64,000 bases of DNA from Ignavibacteria bacterium. GTDB lineage: Bacteria; Bacteroidota; Ignavibacteria; Kapaibacteriales; UBA961. Both the position numbers and the translations under genes were made by a program. The number at the start of each line of letters is the position of its first letter. Position 1 is the stretch's first letter. The stretch covers positions 1 through 64,000 of the forward strand of contig JADJXV010000006.1 of the NCBI GenBank assembly GCA_016720145.1, read 5' to 3'. The notes below the pieces were generated by a model. The model made no database searches, had not been told where the DNA came from, and saw only the letters and a list, made by a program, of their open reading frames with translations. Of the stretch, positions 8,938 to 20,700 are shown in pieces.

Positions 8938-11900
8938 TCAGCGTTCAATGACAAACATCGCTCGGCGCTCGCGTCCGTCAGCCGCTCTCACGATAATTCC
9001 ATAGACACCATTCGCGAAATTTTTTGTACTGAATTGTAATTCATAATGACCACTCGTTAGATATTCCTCAGCAATTTTTATTCGTTCACCGAGAGGATTG
9101 ACTGCATCTAACGTAACGATACCATCTCCTTGCAACGTAAATTCTGCAGTACCTGACTCACCGACAGGATTAGGTGAAATACGAATTAAATTAAACTGTA
9201 CACCTGCCTCTGCTACTTTACTGAATTCATTGGCGCATACTTCGTTTATGTGAACTATTCTATTTCCTTTTGCCTGTGAATAGCATGAATGCATGGTATC
9301 CGAAAGCTCGGCTTGAATCTCACACACATCAAATTGAGAGAGCATGACATTGAAAGGTACTTTTACCTTCCAAGAGGTGATGCCTTCATTGAGCATGAAG
9401 ATACTGTCAGAACTGACAATTACTCGTGTCCGCTCTTGAATAATGCTCACAGGAATTCTATAAGTATGAATTGAATCTGATAATTCTAGAGTATCTTTAT
9501 TATTTATTAAATCCAATATTTGAAAATTAAGAGATAGAGACATCCTAAATTGGAAAGGCATGGATGTTCCGGTAGATATTGTACCAGAAAAAGGTAAATC
9601 AAGTACTTGCCCCGGAGATTGGGATGTATCTTGTAATTGATTGAATGTTATGATATTAGGTTTAGAGCTAATGGTGACCTCAATCGAGTGTAGTATAGAA
9701 TCATTACATTGAACGGTAAACGAAACTATACTTTGATTCACAAGTGACATCTCTATACTATATACAGCTTGAATAGAAGAATCCGGTTGTATTACTTGAG
9801 GAGGAATTACAGTTAGAGGTATTATCGAGCTATTCGTAGCACTGCTTGTAATTTTCTGAAACTGTAGTGGTCGGTTTCCGGTATTTTTTTATAGTTATGA
9901 TTATATTCTCAGGTGTACAGGCTACTATTTCTTTCGGAGCTAGAATATCTAATGAAAATTGTGACGTATCATTGTTCTTTACGACACCACGTAACTCAAT
10001 AAATGATGTGTCTCGTCGGTATGCAGGCAATGCATCATGTATGACGGCAATTGTAGCTGCATGATCACCGAGTGAATCCCCCAAAAATCGAATTGGCAAC
10101 GAAAAGTTTACTCCGGCCGGAAGTTTTCGAGCAGTAAAATACTGTGGATCAATGACAAAAGAACTGCTGTCACCACTAAACCACATCATTTTGTCTATTG
10201 TCAGAAAATCATTACCACCGGTAAAAAGTACAACAGCTGTCGAATCCTTTACACTTCTCAATGCAATTGTATCAAAATCTACATTTACAGTTGATACTTC
10301 GGGCAAAATTCCTTCACCTTCCAATGTGATTTTGACGGGAGTATGAAGCTTCCAATTGGAGACAGAAATGCTAATCTCAGACTGAGATACTCCGACTTGA
10401 TACGGAATAAACCTTGCAGGAATGCTTATAGTATCATTTGGAAGCAGAGATGTTGGTAATTGAAGCTGGATGAGTGAACTGAAGGAAAGAGCATCACCAA
10501 TGGCAGTAATATACTTTAGGTCTGCATTGTAATTACCTTTATTCACAAGAATTACAAGAGAGTCATTGATGGTGCCTTGACGTTTTTTGCCCCAATCGAT
10601 GCGGACGTCCTCTACCAATGGGGCGACTCCTTCACCAGTGACGATTTGTGAATTATTTGGCAGGTTGAAAGAATTCAAAACCGAAGCATTGACTGTAGAT
10701 ATACGTCTAACATTCGGAGTGTAACAAACTCTAATGGATATTGAATCACCGGCTGGAAGTGATAGAGGAAAAAGACCAACAGTATCAAAATCAAAGGTTG
10801 GTTCTAACGGACTAAGGTCTAATTTTTGTAAGCTGATAGGAATATTGCCGTTGTTGACAATATAGACAGTAGCACATGCTGTATCTCCTAGAAGTACTTT
10901 GCCAAAGTCCCAATTTGTAACCATCAACGAAGGGGCAGCTACATGACCTGATATTGGGATTGAAATTTGTCTAGAACAAGGTAAGGAAAGTAGTAACGAA
11001 GCAGTGAGTGGAGTAGAGTCATTTTTAGGCTTGAAACACACATTGAAAAATACAGAATCATTTGGTGCAATGCGTTGATTAATAAGAGGAATAATACCAT
11101 CGAAGTTCACTCGTGCATCACCTAAGATTGCACTCGATAAAAATGTAATCGTATCGACACCATTATTTTTAATGATTACTTTTTCGCAAGTAGAATCTTT
11201 CCAATTCACAGCTTTAAATACAATATCATTCCTCATTTCTAAAGACAAAGCATTAAAGATGAATTTCACTTGCCTACCGTATCCTAGCTTATCTCGTGTT
11301 TCTACAATTATTTGACCGTTTTTGGTAATGTCAATCGGTTCAGCATAGATGCTAAGTGTGGATGTATCAATTGGCAATGAATCAATTTTCCATGTATAAT
11401 TAAAAGTACTATCCATAAGTACTTTAATTTCTTCTAACCCAATTGAATTAGAGCCTGCAATTTCACTTGCTGTAATTCTAATCTTATCACAATTTATTTG
11501 ATGAGAAAAAATCGGAGGAGTGGTGTCAATAAAGGATGTTTTGTAAAGAGATATACCCAGTGACAACGCATATGAATCTTCTCGTGTTGTACCATAGATA
11601 ATTCCTGAAAATCTACCGGTATCACAAGTAAAAGTATGCAGCCCCGGCTTGATAGGAACAACAAGCCAATTATACTGTGTCCCAGGAATTTGCTGATCAT
11701 TGAGGATAGGATAGGTACTCAAGAGTGAGGTACCATCGAGTCGAAGTGAATTTACAGCACTACGTTCACACAATATATTGACATAATTCTTGAAATACTC
11801 TTGGTTTAAATTAAAAGCTAAGGTTGGGATCTCGAATAATATCTTCGAGACGAACTGTTCAGTTGGTGGTATAATCACCATACTTGGGTCAAATTCCTGG

Positions 11901-13035
11901 CCGTCATCATGTAAACTCGTCGGCATAAACTGAGCAATTTGAATCGGTTTATCTGCAATCCATACCACGGGTACTCCGACAGGAAAAAAATCTTCAACAT
12001 CCCCGGGTTAGTAAGTACAAAATCACGAAAGATATTGTTTCCATAAGCAGTTACCTTTGTATCAGGTTGTATCGAGACTACTCGAATTAAATCACCAGGG
12101 CTGTTAAGGCAGTTAAAAGGTGTTGATATATAATATGTACCCCAAATTTTAGTAGGAAAAAGCATATCAACTATATGATCCTTTGAGTCACGCTTGAAAT
12201 AGCTGAGTGGCTCTCCGTAATATACCGGGATAGCAGTCCGTACATGTCCAGCCAGGACTCCAATCGGCTTGTCACTTTTAATTATAGTACCGGTTTGGTC
12301 TCCAAGTCCACGTTCTAACTTTTGAGAAGACATCACTACATAGCATTGTCCTTTCATGAGATAGATAGACACTAACTGATTAGCCGGCTTGCCCTTGGCA
12401 GTTTCTGACTTAGGCGAAAATTGAACTAACGTTGAATCTTCCGATGCCATGATCATAAATTCACATGATCTCGGAATAGAGTCAGCAGGTATTCCTACCG
12501 GTAAATACGAATCATTAGGTACACTCACGACTACATACTCTTTACCCCAATTTGCGACCGGCAAAGCCGAGTAAGCATCTGAAGAAAGACGACTTGTATT
12601 CATTGCATAGACTATAGTTTTTTTGTCCGTGGTGATTTCAATAATTCCATACAAAGGTATTTCGGAATATCTCACTTCAAGTGTTGTAAAATACTGAGGT
12701 GGTATATCAATTGTCAGTATAGAATCTCCTCCAATTGCATAAGTAGTACCGACTTGTTCCCATGGATATCTAAAGGTCACGTTTGTTGGCTCCGTAGCTC
12801 CTACATATACCATCAAATACATAAAGCCATCGTTGCCATTTTTATCGATATTGCGATTTTCGTCAATTTCATTACGCATGAATCCTACATAGAAGTGACG
12901 ACCTTCCATGGAAGAGTTTTGTGAACGCGGTATAATTTTTTCTTTTTGAGCAAGTACGGTACAGGGTACTATCCCTGTCAAAATGAGGGATATGAAAAGC
13001 AGATAATAATGAAAACAATAGATAGAAATTGTCAT
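8938..13035 (-). CDS. Giant secreted surface protein: IgGFc-binding-like N-terminus, Ig-like repeats, T9SS sorting domain (two frame breaks)
   Basis: Three open frames form one protein of about 1365 residues. The N-terminus has a signal peptide ending TVLAQ, then an IgGFc-binding-like region (GRHFYVGFMRNE, VYAMNTSRLSSDAYSALPV, GKEYVVVSVPND, GVLAGHVRTAIP, WGTYYISTPF). The middle has repeated choice-of-anchor/ASPM-Hydin type beta domains, for example WDFGKVLLGDTACATVYIVNNG and VDFDTIALRSVKDS. The end is a type IX sorting domain (ISPNPVGESGTAEF...GVYGIIVRAADGRERRAMFVIER). The frame breaks fall at A7 (11984-11990) and T7 (9884-9890) runs; deleting or adding one base restores continuity at both (for example IKNTGNRPLQFQ). 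I chose ATG 13035 over GTG 13059. It probably serves adhesion at the cell surface (inference). Confidence 0.8.
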
Positions 13036-13294
13036 CGTAGCAGGTACAAATGGACTCACTAGCCTGAATTATTCCACTATGTACGGAATTTTTAGACAAC
13101 AGCCAAGATTTTTCTCTTAGATTTGTAATTAAATGGGAATTTTAAGATATCCAAGATAAATTCGACGTAGAATGCTTTGGACAAGCACCTTCGGATTTCA
13201 TGGTTTTATTTAAAATGTTAGTCAATACTTCTAACAAATACTATAAATTTATCCAGCCTGCAATCAATCTCATGTCAGTCATTATTTATTAGTT

Positions 13295-14419
13295 ATGGTG
13301 TATGATGTTTGTTTTCTCTTGCTTCAAAGTATCGCACATGATGCACGTACACTTAATCTTGCTCGTACTCTCGTAAAGAACGGGAAATCTGTTCTACTTT
13401 TAGGTATAGGTACAGCAGATGACTGCGCTCATTTAGCGCTTGAAGGTTTGATTTTCATTCCAATATTACCACCAACACCTCTCTCAAAACTATTCCTCCG
13501 TTGGATGAAATTTTATGTATTTCTTTTCTTTAAAAGGAATGAATTCTGCTCTCGAATTTATTGCGCAGAAGATGTATTTACCTTGCCAATGGCAGTAATG
13601 CTTGCCTCAAAATTCAATTCAAAAGTAATTTATGATTCACGAGAGATTTTTTCTGCGTTGGCATCGAATCATTCCCGCCCACTTAGGCAAAAAATCATTA
13701 CGCTTATTGAAAAAAAGTATGTTAAGAATGTTACGAGGATGTTTACATCCGGGGAACTCGACTCTGAGTATCTTTCAACCTATTTATCGATTCCCACTCC
13801 TGTAGTAATAATGAATGTACCACCATTTTCAACTCCTAATCATTCTAATCTGTTACGTGATAAATACTCAATTCCGAAGAATTCCAGAATCTTGATTTAT
13901 CAAGGGTGGATAGCTGAGGGACGTGGAATTATTGAAGTTGTGAAGGCATTACAGCATTTACCAGAGATGGTGCTCTGTTTGGTGGGTGATGGAGAATTTC
14001 AGACTGTAGTCTTGGAGAGAGCTCGACAAGAACATGTAGAAAACCGCGTAATCTTCTGTGGTAAAGTTCCTTACGACCATTTACCTCTTTTAACCGCATC
14101 CGCAGATGCCGGGATCTGCTTTATTGAGCCAATTTCGCTGAGCTATTCATTTGCTTTACCGAATAAGTTGTTTGAGTATTGCATGGCCGGAATTCCAACG
14201 CTCGTCAGCGATTTACCGGCAATGAGACGTGTTCTGGAGGAATTCCCCATCGGAATACTTGTCGATCCGAAGGCCACATCAATACTGATTGCCAAATCGA
14301 TTCGAGAGCTCTTTGACGAACAATTTCAGCTGAAATTCCACGAAATTCAGACAACTGCGGCTCGCAACTATTGCTGGGAAAACCAAGAACACAAAGTACT
14401 TGATATATTTACTAGTTAG
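13295..14419 (+). CDS. Glycosyltransferase, GT4-like (GT-B fold)
   Basis: A 374-residue GT-B glycosyltransferase. The N-terminal Rossmann half starts LLLQSIAHDARTLNLARTLV, where a glycine-rich acceptor loop is usual. It also has KVIYDSREIFSALASNH. The C-terminal donor-binding half has ILIYQGWIAEGRGIIEVVKAL, LVGDGEFQTVVLERA, VIFCGKVPYDHLPLL, and the nucleotide-sugar binding segment ALPNKLFEYCMAGIPTLVSDLP, in which the conserved glutamate lies in KLFEY. It most probably transfers a hexose in surface polysaccharide or lipopolysaccharide assembly; the sugar cannot be told. It is divergent from the giant surface protein gene, with 259 bp between the two starts. Confidence 0.88.
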   Translation: MVYDVCFLLLQSIAHDARTLNLARTLVKNGKSVLLLGIGTADDCAHLALEGLIFIPILPPTPLSKLFLRWMKFYVFLFFKRNEFCSRIYCAEDVFTLPMAVMLASKFNSKVIYDSREIFSALASNHSRPLRQKIITLIEKKYVKNVTRMFTSGELDSEYLSTYLSIPTPVVIMNVPPFSTPNHSNLLRDKYSIPKNSRILIYQGWIAEGRGIIEVVKALQHLPEMVLCLVGDGEFQTVVLERARQEHVENRVIFCGKVPYDHLPLLTASADAGICFIEPISLSYSFALPNKLFEYCMAGIPTLVSDLPAMRRVLEEFPIGILVDPKATSILIAKSIRELFDEQFQLKFHEIQTTAARNYCWENQEHKVLDIFTS

Positions 14420-14805
14420 ACTTGATTTAATACTTGGAATTTTAATGGTATTTGAAATTAAATTTTGAACGGTATGATTATATATTTAAAATTGATTGTA
14501 TTCTTATTCCAAAGGAAATTGTTCATGGTGGGATAACATGAGAGATTGTATTCTTTCTTTAATTCATTGGAGTTAGAACAAGATCAATCTTCATCAAATC
14601 TTTCTACAATACAAAAATTGAATTCTCAATTATACCTTGAGTTTTTTTCAGTCAGTAAATTAGGGTAATTTTGCAAAAGGAAATACAAACTCATTTTGAA
14701 CGTCGCACTCGCGAATTCAAAAGTGTGAAGTCGTTAAAATGGGACTTTTTTTGCAATTGCAGAGCCAATTTTTCACACATAATCATTTATATATCAGATA
14801 GAAAT
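14420..14805. other. Intergenic region upstream of secA
   Basis: This 386-bp AT-rich stretch lies between the glycosyltransferase stop and the secA start. A frame continuous with secA extends back to 14671, but its residues are not part of SecA, and the MIEILKKLFG start at 14806 fits the family. The secA promoter must lie here or upstream; no convincing -35/-10 pair or attenuator was picked out by eye. Confidence 0.4.
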
Positions 14806-17800
14806 ATGATAGAAATTCTCAAAAAACTTTTCGGCACAAAACACGATAAAGATGTTAAACTTCTCCGACCAATCGTCGATGAAATAAATCTGGAATTCGC
14901 CAAGCTCTCCGGTCTCTCCGATAGCGAGCTCCGCGTAAAACAGATGAATTTAAAGCTTTTATCAACAGCAAATTGCTCCTCTCACCGAAGAAACCGCTAC
15001 CCTCCGAGAAAAGCTAACCACCAAAGAGCTCACCCATGAAGAACACGAAGAAATCCACAATCGCCTCGCCCAAATCGCCAAAGAAGAGCACTCAGCCATT
15101 ACTGATGCGCTTAATGAAATATTGCCGCAAGCTTTTGCCGTTGTAAAAGAAGTCTGCCGACGCCTGACCGAACGTAAACACAAATACGAAATCGTCGAAA
15201 CCGAACAAACATGGGAAATGATTCCTTATGATGTGCAGCTCATCGGTGGAATCGTCATTCATCAAGGAAAAATCTCAGAAATGGCTACCGGTGAAGGCAA
15301 GACTCTCGTAGCTGTCGCTCCTATGTATCTCAATGCCCTCGCCGGTCGAGGCGTTCATCTTGTGACGGTGAATGATTATCTTGCCCGTCGAGATTGCGAA
15401 TGGATGAAACCTGTCTTTGATTTTCTTGGAATTGTTGTCGGTGCCATTCAATCCCAACAAACTCCTGAAGAACGCAAGTATCTTTATAATTGTGACATTA
15501 CGTATGGTACGAATAACGAATTCGGCTTTGACTACCTGCGAGACAATATGGTCACCGATGTCGAAGAAATGGTACAACGTCCACATTTCTTCGCTATCGT
15601 TGATGAGGTGGACTCTGTACTTATCGATGAAGCTCGTACACCATTGATAATTTCAGGCGCAGTCGGTCATGCCGCCGATCAACGCTTCGACCAAATGAAT
15701 CCGAGAGTCAAACGACTCGTCGAGGCTCAGTCGAAGCACACCAACGGTATTATTTCCGACGCAGAACGTTTGATTAAATCCGATAAAAAAGAAGACCGTG
15801 CAGCTGCCGGTGTTGCTATTCTCCGTACCCACCGAGGCACACCGAAGAACAAACGACTCGCCAAAATTCTCCAAGAACCTGAATATCAAAAGCTTATGCG
15901 TGAAACCGAGCTTGATTACCTCCGTGATCAAGGTACTCGTATGTCAGAAATTGATGAAGAATTATACTACACAATTGATGAACGTAATCACCAAATCGAT
16001 ATCACCGAAAAAGGACGCGAAATGCTTACCGGTGCCGGTGAAGATGTTGAAATGTTTGTGATACCCGATATAGCTGCTGAGCTAAGCGCACTTGAAGGTA
16101 ATCGTGAGCTAAGCATTGAAGATAAGCAGAATAGTAAAGACGAGTATATGCGCCTCTATTCAGAAAGAAGCGATATTATTCATACGGTATCGCAAATTCT
16201 ACGTGCCTATTCACTCTATGAGCGAGATGTAGAATATGTAGTTGACGATGGTAAGATCAAGATTGTCGATGAATTCACCGGTCGTATTTTAGAGGGACGT
16301 CGCTACTCCGATGGATTACACCAAGCTATTGAAACTAAAGAAGGTGTGGCTGTTGAGCGTGACACGCAAACTTTGGCAACAGTCACTCTCCAGAACTACT
16401 TTCGCCTCTATAAGAAATTAGCCGGAATGACCGGTACTGCAGAGACTGAAGCGGCTGAATTCGAGAAAATTTATAATCTAGATGTAGTCGTTATACCAAC
16501 TAATAGACAAGCAGTACGTAAAGATTTAGATGATTTTATCTATCGTACAAAACGTGAAAAATACAACGCGGTCACTGTCGAAGTTCAGCGGCTCGTTACT
16601 GAAGGACGTTCGGTACTTGTCGGTACAACCAATGTCGAAGTATCCGGAAATCTTGAGCAAGATGCTCCGTCGAGCGAATATCGCTCATAATGTACTAAAT
16701 GCCAAGCAACATCAACGTGAAGCAGAAATTGTATCGCTCGCCGGTAAACGTGGGCAGGTTACGATTGCTACTAATATGGCAGGTCGCGGTACCGATATCA
16801 AGCTTGACGCTGATGTTCGTAAAGCAGGAGGACTTGCAATCGTTGGTACTGAACGCCATGAAGCACGTCGAATTGACCGTCAACTGCGTGGTCGTGCAGG
16901 ACGTCAGGGTGACCCCGGTTCGTCTCAGTTTTTTATATCGTTAGAAGATGATCTGATGAGATTATTCGGCGGTGCCCGCATTGCGACGGTGATGGAGAAG
17001 CTCAAAGTACCCGATGGCGAGCCAATTCAAGCGGGAATGGTAACAAAGTCAGTTGAAAATGCACAGAAGAAAGTTGAAGAAAATAACTTTGGAATTCGTA
17101 AACGATTACTTGAATATGACAACGTAATGAATCAGCAGCGTGAGGCAATATATGATATACGACGTCAGGTCCTCAAAGGTGAGCGAATGAAAGGTGAATT
17201 ATTTAATTATGTTGAGAATCTCGCTTATGAATGGTATGATAACTTCCATGATGAAGGTAACTTAGAAGGACTCAAAGACGCTGCCCGCACTTCCCTTCTC
17301 TGTGAAGTAGAGCTCACTCAGATTGAATTCCGCGATATCAAAGCCGATGAATGTGTGGAGAAAATTGTCGATGCAGCTCGTGAATTTTATGATAGAAAAG
17401 AAGAAAAGCTTGGTGTCGAATTTACAACTCATCTTGAGCGTGTGGCATTACTTCAAACAATTGATGAAAAATGGCGCGAACATTTGGTAGTCATGGATGA
17501 GCTCAAAGAAGGTATTCATTTGCGTGCCTATGGTCAAAAGGATCCTCTTTTAGAATACAAAGGCGAAGCTGTAAGAGTATTCCAACAACTTGTCCATGAT
17601 ATCCAAAAAGAAGCGGTTAATTTTGCATTTAAGTTTTTCCCGCAAGTACATACTCAATCAGAAAGTGGTGAACATCAACGTAAGCCAATACCGCGTCGAA
17701 CGCCAAGTGTCAATGGCGGATTACCAAGTCTCTCGAATGTGACTGTTACTAATTCCCCATCGCTTAGGTTCTCTCATCCTACTTCTACTCCTGCATATTT

Positions 17801-17942
17801 GACCGGCGATCAGCCTCAAATAGATGACAAGCCATCAGTTACCTTTCATCGTGACTTGCCGAAAATAGGTCGAAACGACTTGTGTCATTGCGGTAGTGGT
17901 AAAAAATACAAACAATGTCATGGACGGAATTCAGCCGAATAA
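14806..17942 (+). CDS. secA: Preprotein translocase ATPase SecA (three frame breaks)
   Basis: Motor ATPase that pushes unfolded precursors through SecYEG. Seen in order: N-terminus MIEILKKLFGTKHDKDVK; Walker A MATGEGKTLVA; HLVTVNDYLARRDCEWM; VDEVDSVLIDEARTPLIISG; the charged insertion found in Bacteroidota-type SecA (about residues 290-400); GRILEGRRYSDGLHQAIE; HNVLNAKQHQREAEIV; ATNMAGRGTDIKL; RQLRGRAGRQGDPGSS; and a SEC-C tail CHCGSGKKYKQCHG that binds zinc. The frame is lost near 14940 (after AAAA), recovered near 14962 and lost again near 16647 (an extra G after TCC). As secA is essential and single-copy, real loss is unlikely; errors in the sequence are the simplest explanation. Confidence 0.93.
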
Positions 17943-18035
17943 AATAATATTTGGCTGAGTAAACAAGGTGTGCGTATTTTTGCTAAATAAAAATGATATA
18001 ACAATATTTTATACAATTAATTAAGAAGTTTTACT

Positions 18036-18764
18036 ATGAAACATTTTTTTACATATCGCTTTCTAGCTGTACTTGCTTTAATATCTGTTGTTTCTATCGG
18101 TTTGACTATGTCTGCAGCAGCACAAAAAAAGTACACGTTTGAACCATCAAATACAATTAACGAAAAATGGAATGGCAAGGATACAATCCATCCTGAAGTG
18201 ATTATAAAAAATAACACACAGGATACGTTGCAACTCTCATGGGCGATTCTTGAAAATACGATACCAATGTCGTGGGAATATAATATCTGTGACAATTTGT
18301 TCTGTTTTGATCCCGCAAATGGTGGCCTACCCATGGGTGAGAACCAGTTTTATTTCCTCCAAAAAGGTGAATCTGCATGGTTCAAGCTTGAGTTTAAGAC
18401 AAGCGGCGCAACGATTAGAAGCACGACAACAATAAGGCTTGCAGTGTGGGAAACGGGTAAAATGGATGATGGAGTTGATACAGTAACTTTCAATTTGGTA
18501 CTAAAAATTAATGGAGTTATTGAAACAAGTAATCCTTTTGCCGGCATCCATCCCAGTCCTTCAAGCGACTTCGTCCACCTCTCTGCTATTAATTCCCTGA
18601 AAACAGTCGAAGTATTTTCGTCTGTAGGAGTGAAAGTAATGGAAGTAAACAACAATTCCACTGAAATTTCGTTGGATGTACATTCACTACCGGTCGGCGT
18701 GTATTTCGTTAAAGCACGAGATATTTATGGCATAATCAACACAGCAACCTTCCATAAGTATTAA
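18036..18764 (+). CDS. Secreted protein with T9SS type A sorting domain
   Basis: A 242-residue protein with a signal peptide (residues 1-31, ending SAAAQ), a beta-rich middle (YTFEPSNTINEKWNGKDT, LELKFKTSGATIR-like strands) and a C-terminal type IX sorting domain: FAGIHPSPSSDFVHLSAIN, VEVFSSVGVKVMEV and LPVGVYFVKARD. Export through Sec and then the type IX machine to the cell surface is expected. The function of the middle domain is not recognised. It follows secA by 93 bp and is closed by its own terminator. Confidence 0.8.
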   Translation: MKHFFTYRFLAVLALISVVSIGLTMSAAAQKKYTFEPSNTINEKWNGKDTIHPEVIIKNNTQDTLQLSWAILENTIPMSWEYNICDNLFCFDPANGGLPMGENQFYFLQKGESAWFKLEFKTSGATIRSTTTIRLAVWETGKMDDGVDTVTFNLVLKINGVIETSNPFAGIHPSPSSDFVHLSAINSLKTVEVFSSVGVKVMEVNNNSTEISLDVHSLPVGVYFVKARDIYGIINTATFHKY

Positions 18765-18786
18765 CCAATCATCGTCAGAAAATTGC

Positions 18787-18823
18787 AAGGCAAGTTGTTT
18801 CAAAAACGGCTTGCCTTTTTTTA
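18787..18823 (+). terminator. Rho-independent terminator
   Basis: The stem aaggcaag (18787-18794) pairs with cttgcctt (18810-18817) and runs into seven T. It lies 23 bp after the T9SS protein stop. Confidence 0.85.
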
Positions 18824-18971
18824 TACATTTTCTGTCTATAGTATAGAATTCGTGAAATTGGATCCATAGTCTGATTTCATATAACAACTATAGTAAAGTA
18901 GTATGGAACAAAACGTTCATTTGTTGAGTTTAGATTTTGCTTTCATAATTCTTCGATAATAGAATAAAAGT

Positions 18972-20603
18972 ATGCGCTCAACTTGTTTTCTTCTGATATT
19001 TTTTATTGCCCGACTATGTGCGGCACAGGAGTATAATGACATTACCTTACATGGAGCTGCTTTTTTGTCTGTTGATGCTTATTCCTCTTCAAGTGAAGAT
19101 ACTTTGTGGAAGCCGAGACTTCCGGCACTATCAGGACGCGGAATACTTCGTGCTAACTTATCTCTTTATAATGTAATTGAAGCACCTTTTGAGCTCTATG
19201 TATCCACTGCCGGCAGTGGATTCCAACAACCTTTCAATCAATTTGGAATCAGCCCTCGATATGATTGGCTTACCGTGCATGCAGGTTACTTTTCTACGAA
19301 AAATTCTGATTTAACGTTTGGAGATGTGCGAATTTTAGGTGGAGGGATTGAAATCAATTCCGCTGATTTCCATTTATCTGCTTTATATGGAATTGGTCGT
19401 CAGGCGAGGTTGCCTGATTTTGCTTCTCAATTTGCTGGTGAATACAAGCGAACGATGTCGGCACTACGAATTGGCTATGGTGATGAAAATGACTGGAATG
19501 TACATGTGAATGTAGTACAAGCTTTGGATAATCAGAATACCCTCCCGAAGACTCTGACTCCATTCCCAACCGAAAATCTTGCCACTCCGATTAGTTTCGG
19601 GCTTCCATTCTCAGATTTTCTCCATGTTCGCGGAGAAATTGGTGCTTCTGTATTTTCAAACAATACAACTGCACCGGAGATTTCGGATACTACTTTCAAA
19701 TTTCCCACCTTTCTTTTTACACCACGATATTCAACGCAAATTGACGGCGGAGGTAAGCTCTCGTTTATTATATTCCCTTCTAAAAACTGGGCAGTCAAGC
19801 TCGATGCTCAGTGGATTGGTCCCGGCTATATTTCACAAGGGTATGTTCAGCTTCAAAATGATATTTTTGAGACGGTTATTGCGCCATCAGTACGATTGTA
19901 CGACAACAAATTACTACTCCGTTCTTCATTCGGTATGCGTTATAACAATCTTCGAAATAATAGACTTGCAGTTACGAGAAGAATGGTGGGTTCTTTCTTG
20001 GCATCTGCCCAAATTTCACCCGCACTAAGCGTCGATGCTCAATATTCCAATTATGGCATACGATCGTCGCATATCAATGATACTCTCCGACAGCAAAACA
20101 TATTTCAGATGATTTCTCTCTCTCCACGGTGGACATTTTCTGCCTTCGGTGCGAATCAATCAGTAGGTCTTTCCTATTCTTTTCAAGATGTCGATGATAA
20201 GAATCTTTTTACTTCTGTTTCTACACTCAGTACCACACATCTTGGCTCGATTATACATACTCTTACAATAGAATCAACCTTGAATTTCTCGACTAGCGCA
20301 TTCTATACAAGCATCGTCACTCCGGCTCTGACAACCAAAGTCATGAATGTAAGTGAAACATTATCTGATATTTATTATGACGGAAAACTCTCTGTGGCGC
20401 TGACAGGCGGGTATAGTTTTGTACAAACTTTTGGGCAGGACAATCAATTCATTGGTCGAATTACTGCTTCTTATCAGATTATGAGTAAGGGTACGCTCGT
20501 ACTTACCGTGAATTCAAATAATTATGATTATGCTCAAGCGGCAGCGGGGAATGCTTCATTTAGAGAATTTCAAGCGAGTTTATTATATCAACTCACGTTT
20601 TGA
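18972..20603 (+). CDS. Predicted outer-membrane beta-barrel protein
   Basis: A 543-residue protein with a signal peptide (MRSTCFLLIFFIARLCAAQ) and alternating aromatic/polar strands throughout, ending in an aromatic residue (FQASLLYQLTF), as outer-membrane barrels do. Segments such as LYVSTAGSGFQQPFNQFGISPRYDWLTVHAGYF and FGDVRILGGGIEI recall large Bacteroidota barrels of unknown function. No plug, TonB box or other motif is seen, so a TonB receptor is unlikely. Monocistronic by position. Confidence 0.65.
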   Translation: MRSTCFLLIFFIARLCAAQEYNDITLHGAAFLSVDAYSSSSEDTLWKPRLPALSGRGILRANLSLYNVIEAPFELYVSTAGSGFQQPFNQFGISPRYDWLTVHAGYFSTKNSDLTFGDVRILGGGIEINSADFHLSALYGIGRQARLPDFASQFAGEYKRTMSALRIGYGDENDWNVHVNVVQALDNQNTLPKTLTPFPTENLATPISFGLPFSDFLHVRGEIGASVFSNNTTAPEISDTTFKFPTFLFTPRYSTQIDGGGKLSFIIFPSKNWAVKLDAQWIGPGYISQGYVQLQNDIFETVIAPSVRLYDNKLLLRSSFGMRYNNLRNNRLAVTRRMVGSFLASAQISPALSVDAQYSNYGIRSSHINDTLRQQNIFQMISLSPRWTFSAFGANQSVGLSYSFQDVDDKNLFTSVSTLSTTHLGSIIHTLTIESTLNFSTSAFYTSIVTPALTTKVMNVSETLSDIYYDGKLSVALTGGYSFVQTFGQDNQFIGRITASYQIMSKGTLVLTVNSNNYDYAQAAAGNASFREFQASLLYQLTF

Positions 20604-20700
20604 ATGCTGAACGCAAGTGTTTTTTTGGAATACGTTATCCCATCGTAAAGCTCATTTGATATATTTGATAACTTAAAAAGCACATTGCCAAAGATGTCTT

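Noticed and set aside
8660..8938. 92-codon minus-strand frame
   Set aside because: AT-rich composition, no domain, its start touches the preceding gene's stop codon, and no sign of a binding site.
14937..14975. Programmed ribosomal frameshifting in secA
   Set aside because: Two shifts in about 25 bases and a third 1.7 kb away, with no slippery site plus stimulatory structure. Sequence error is simpler.
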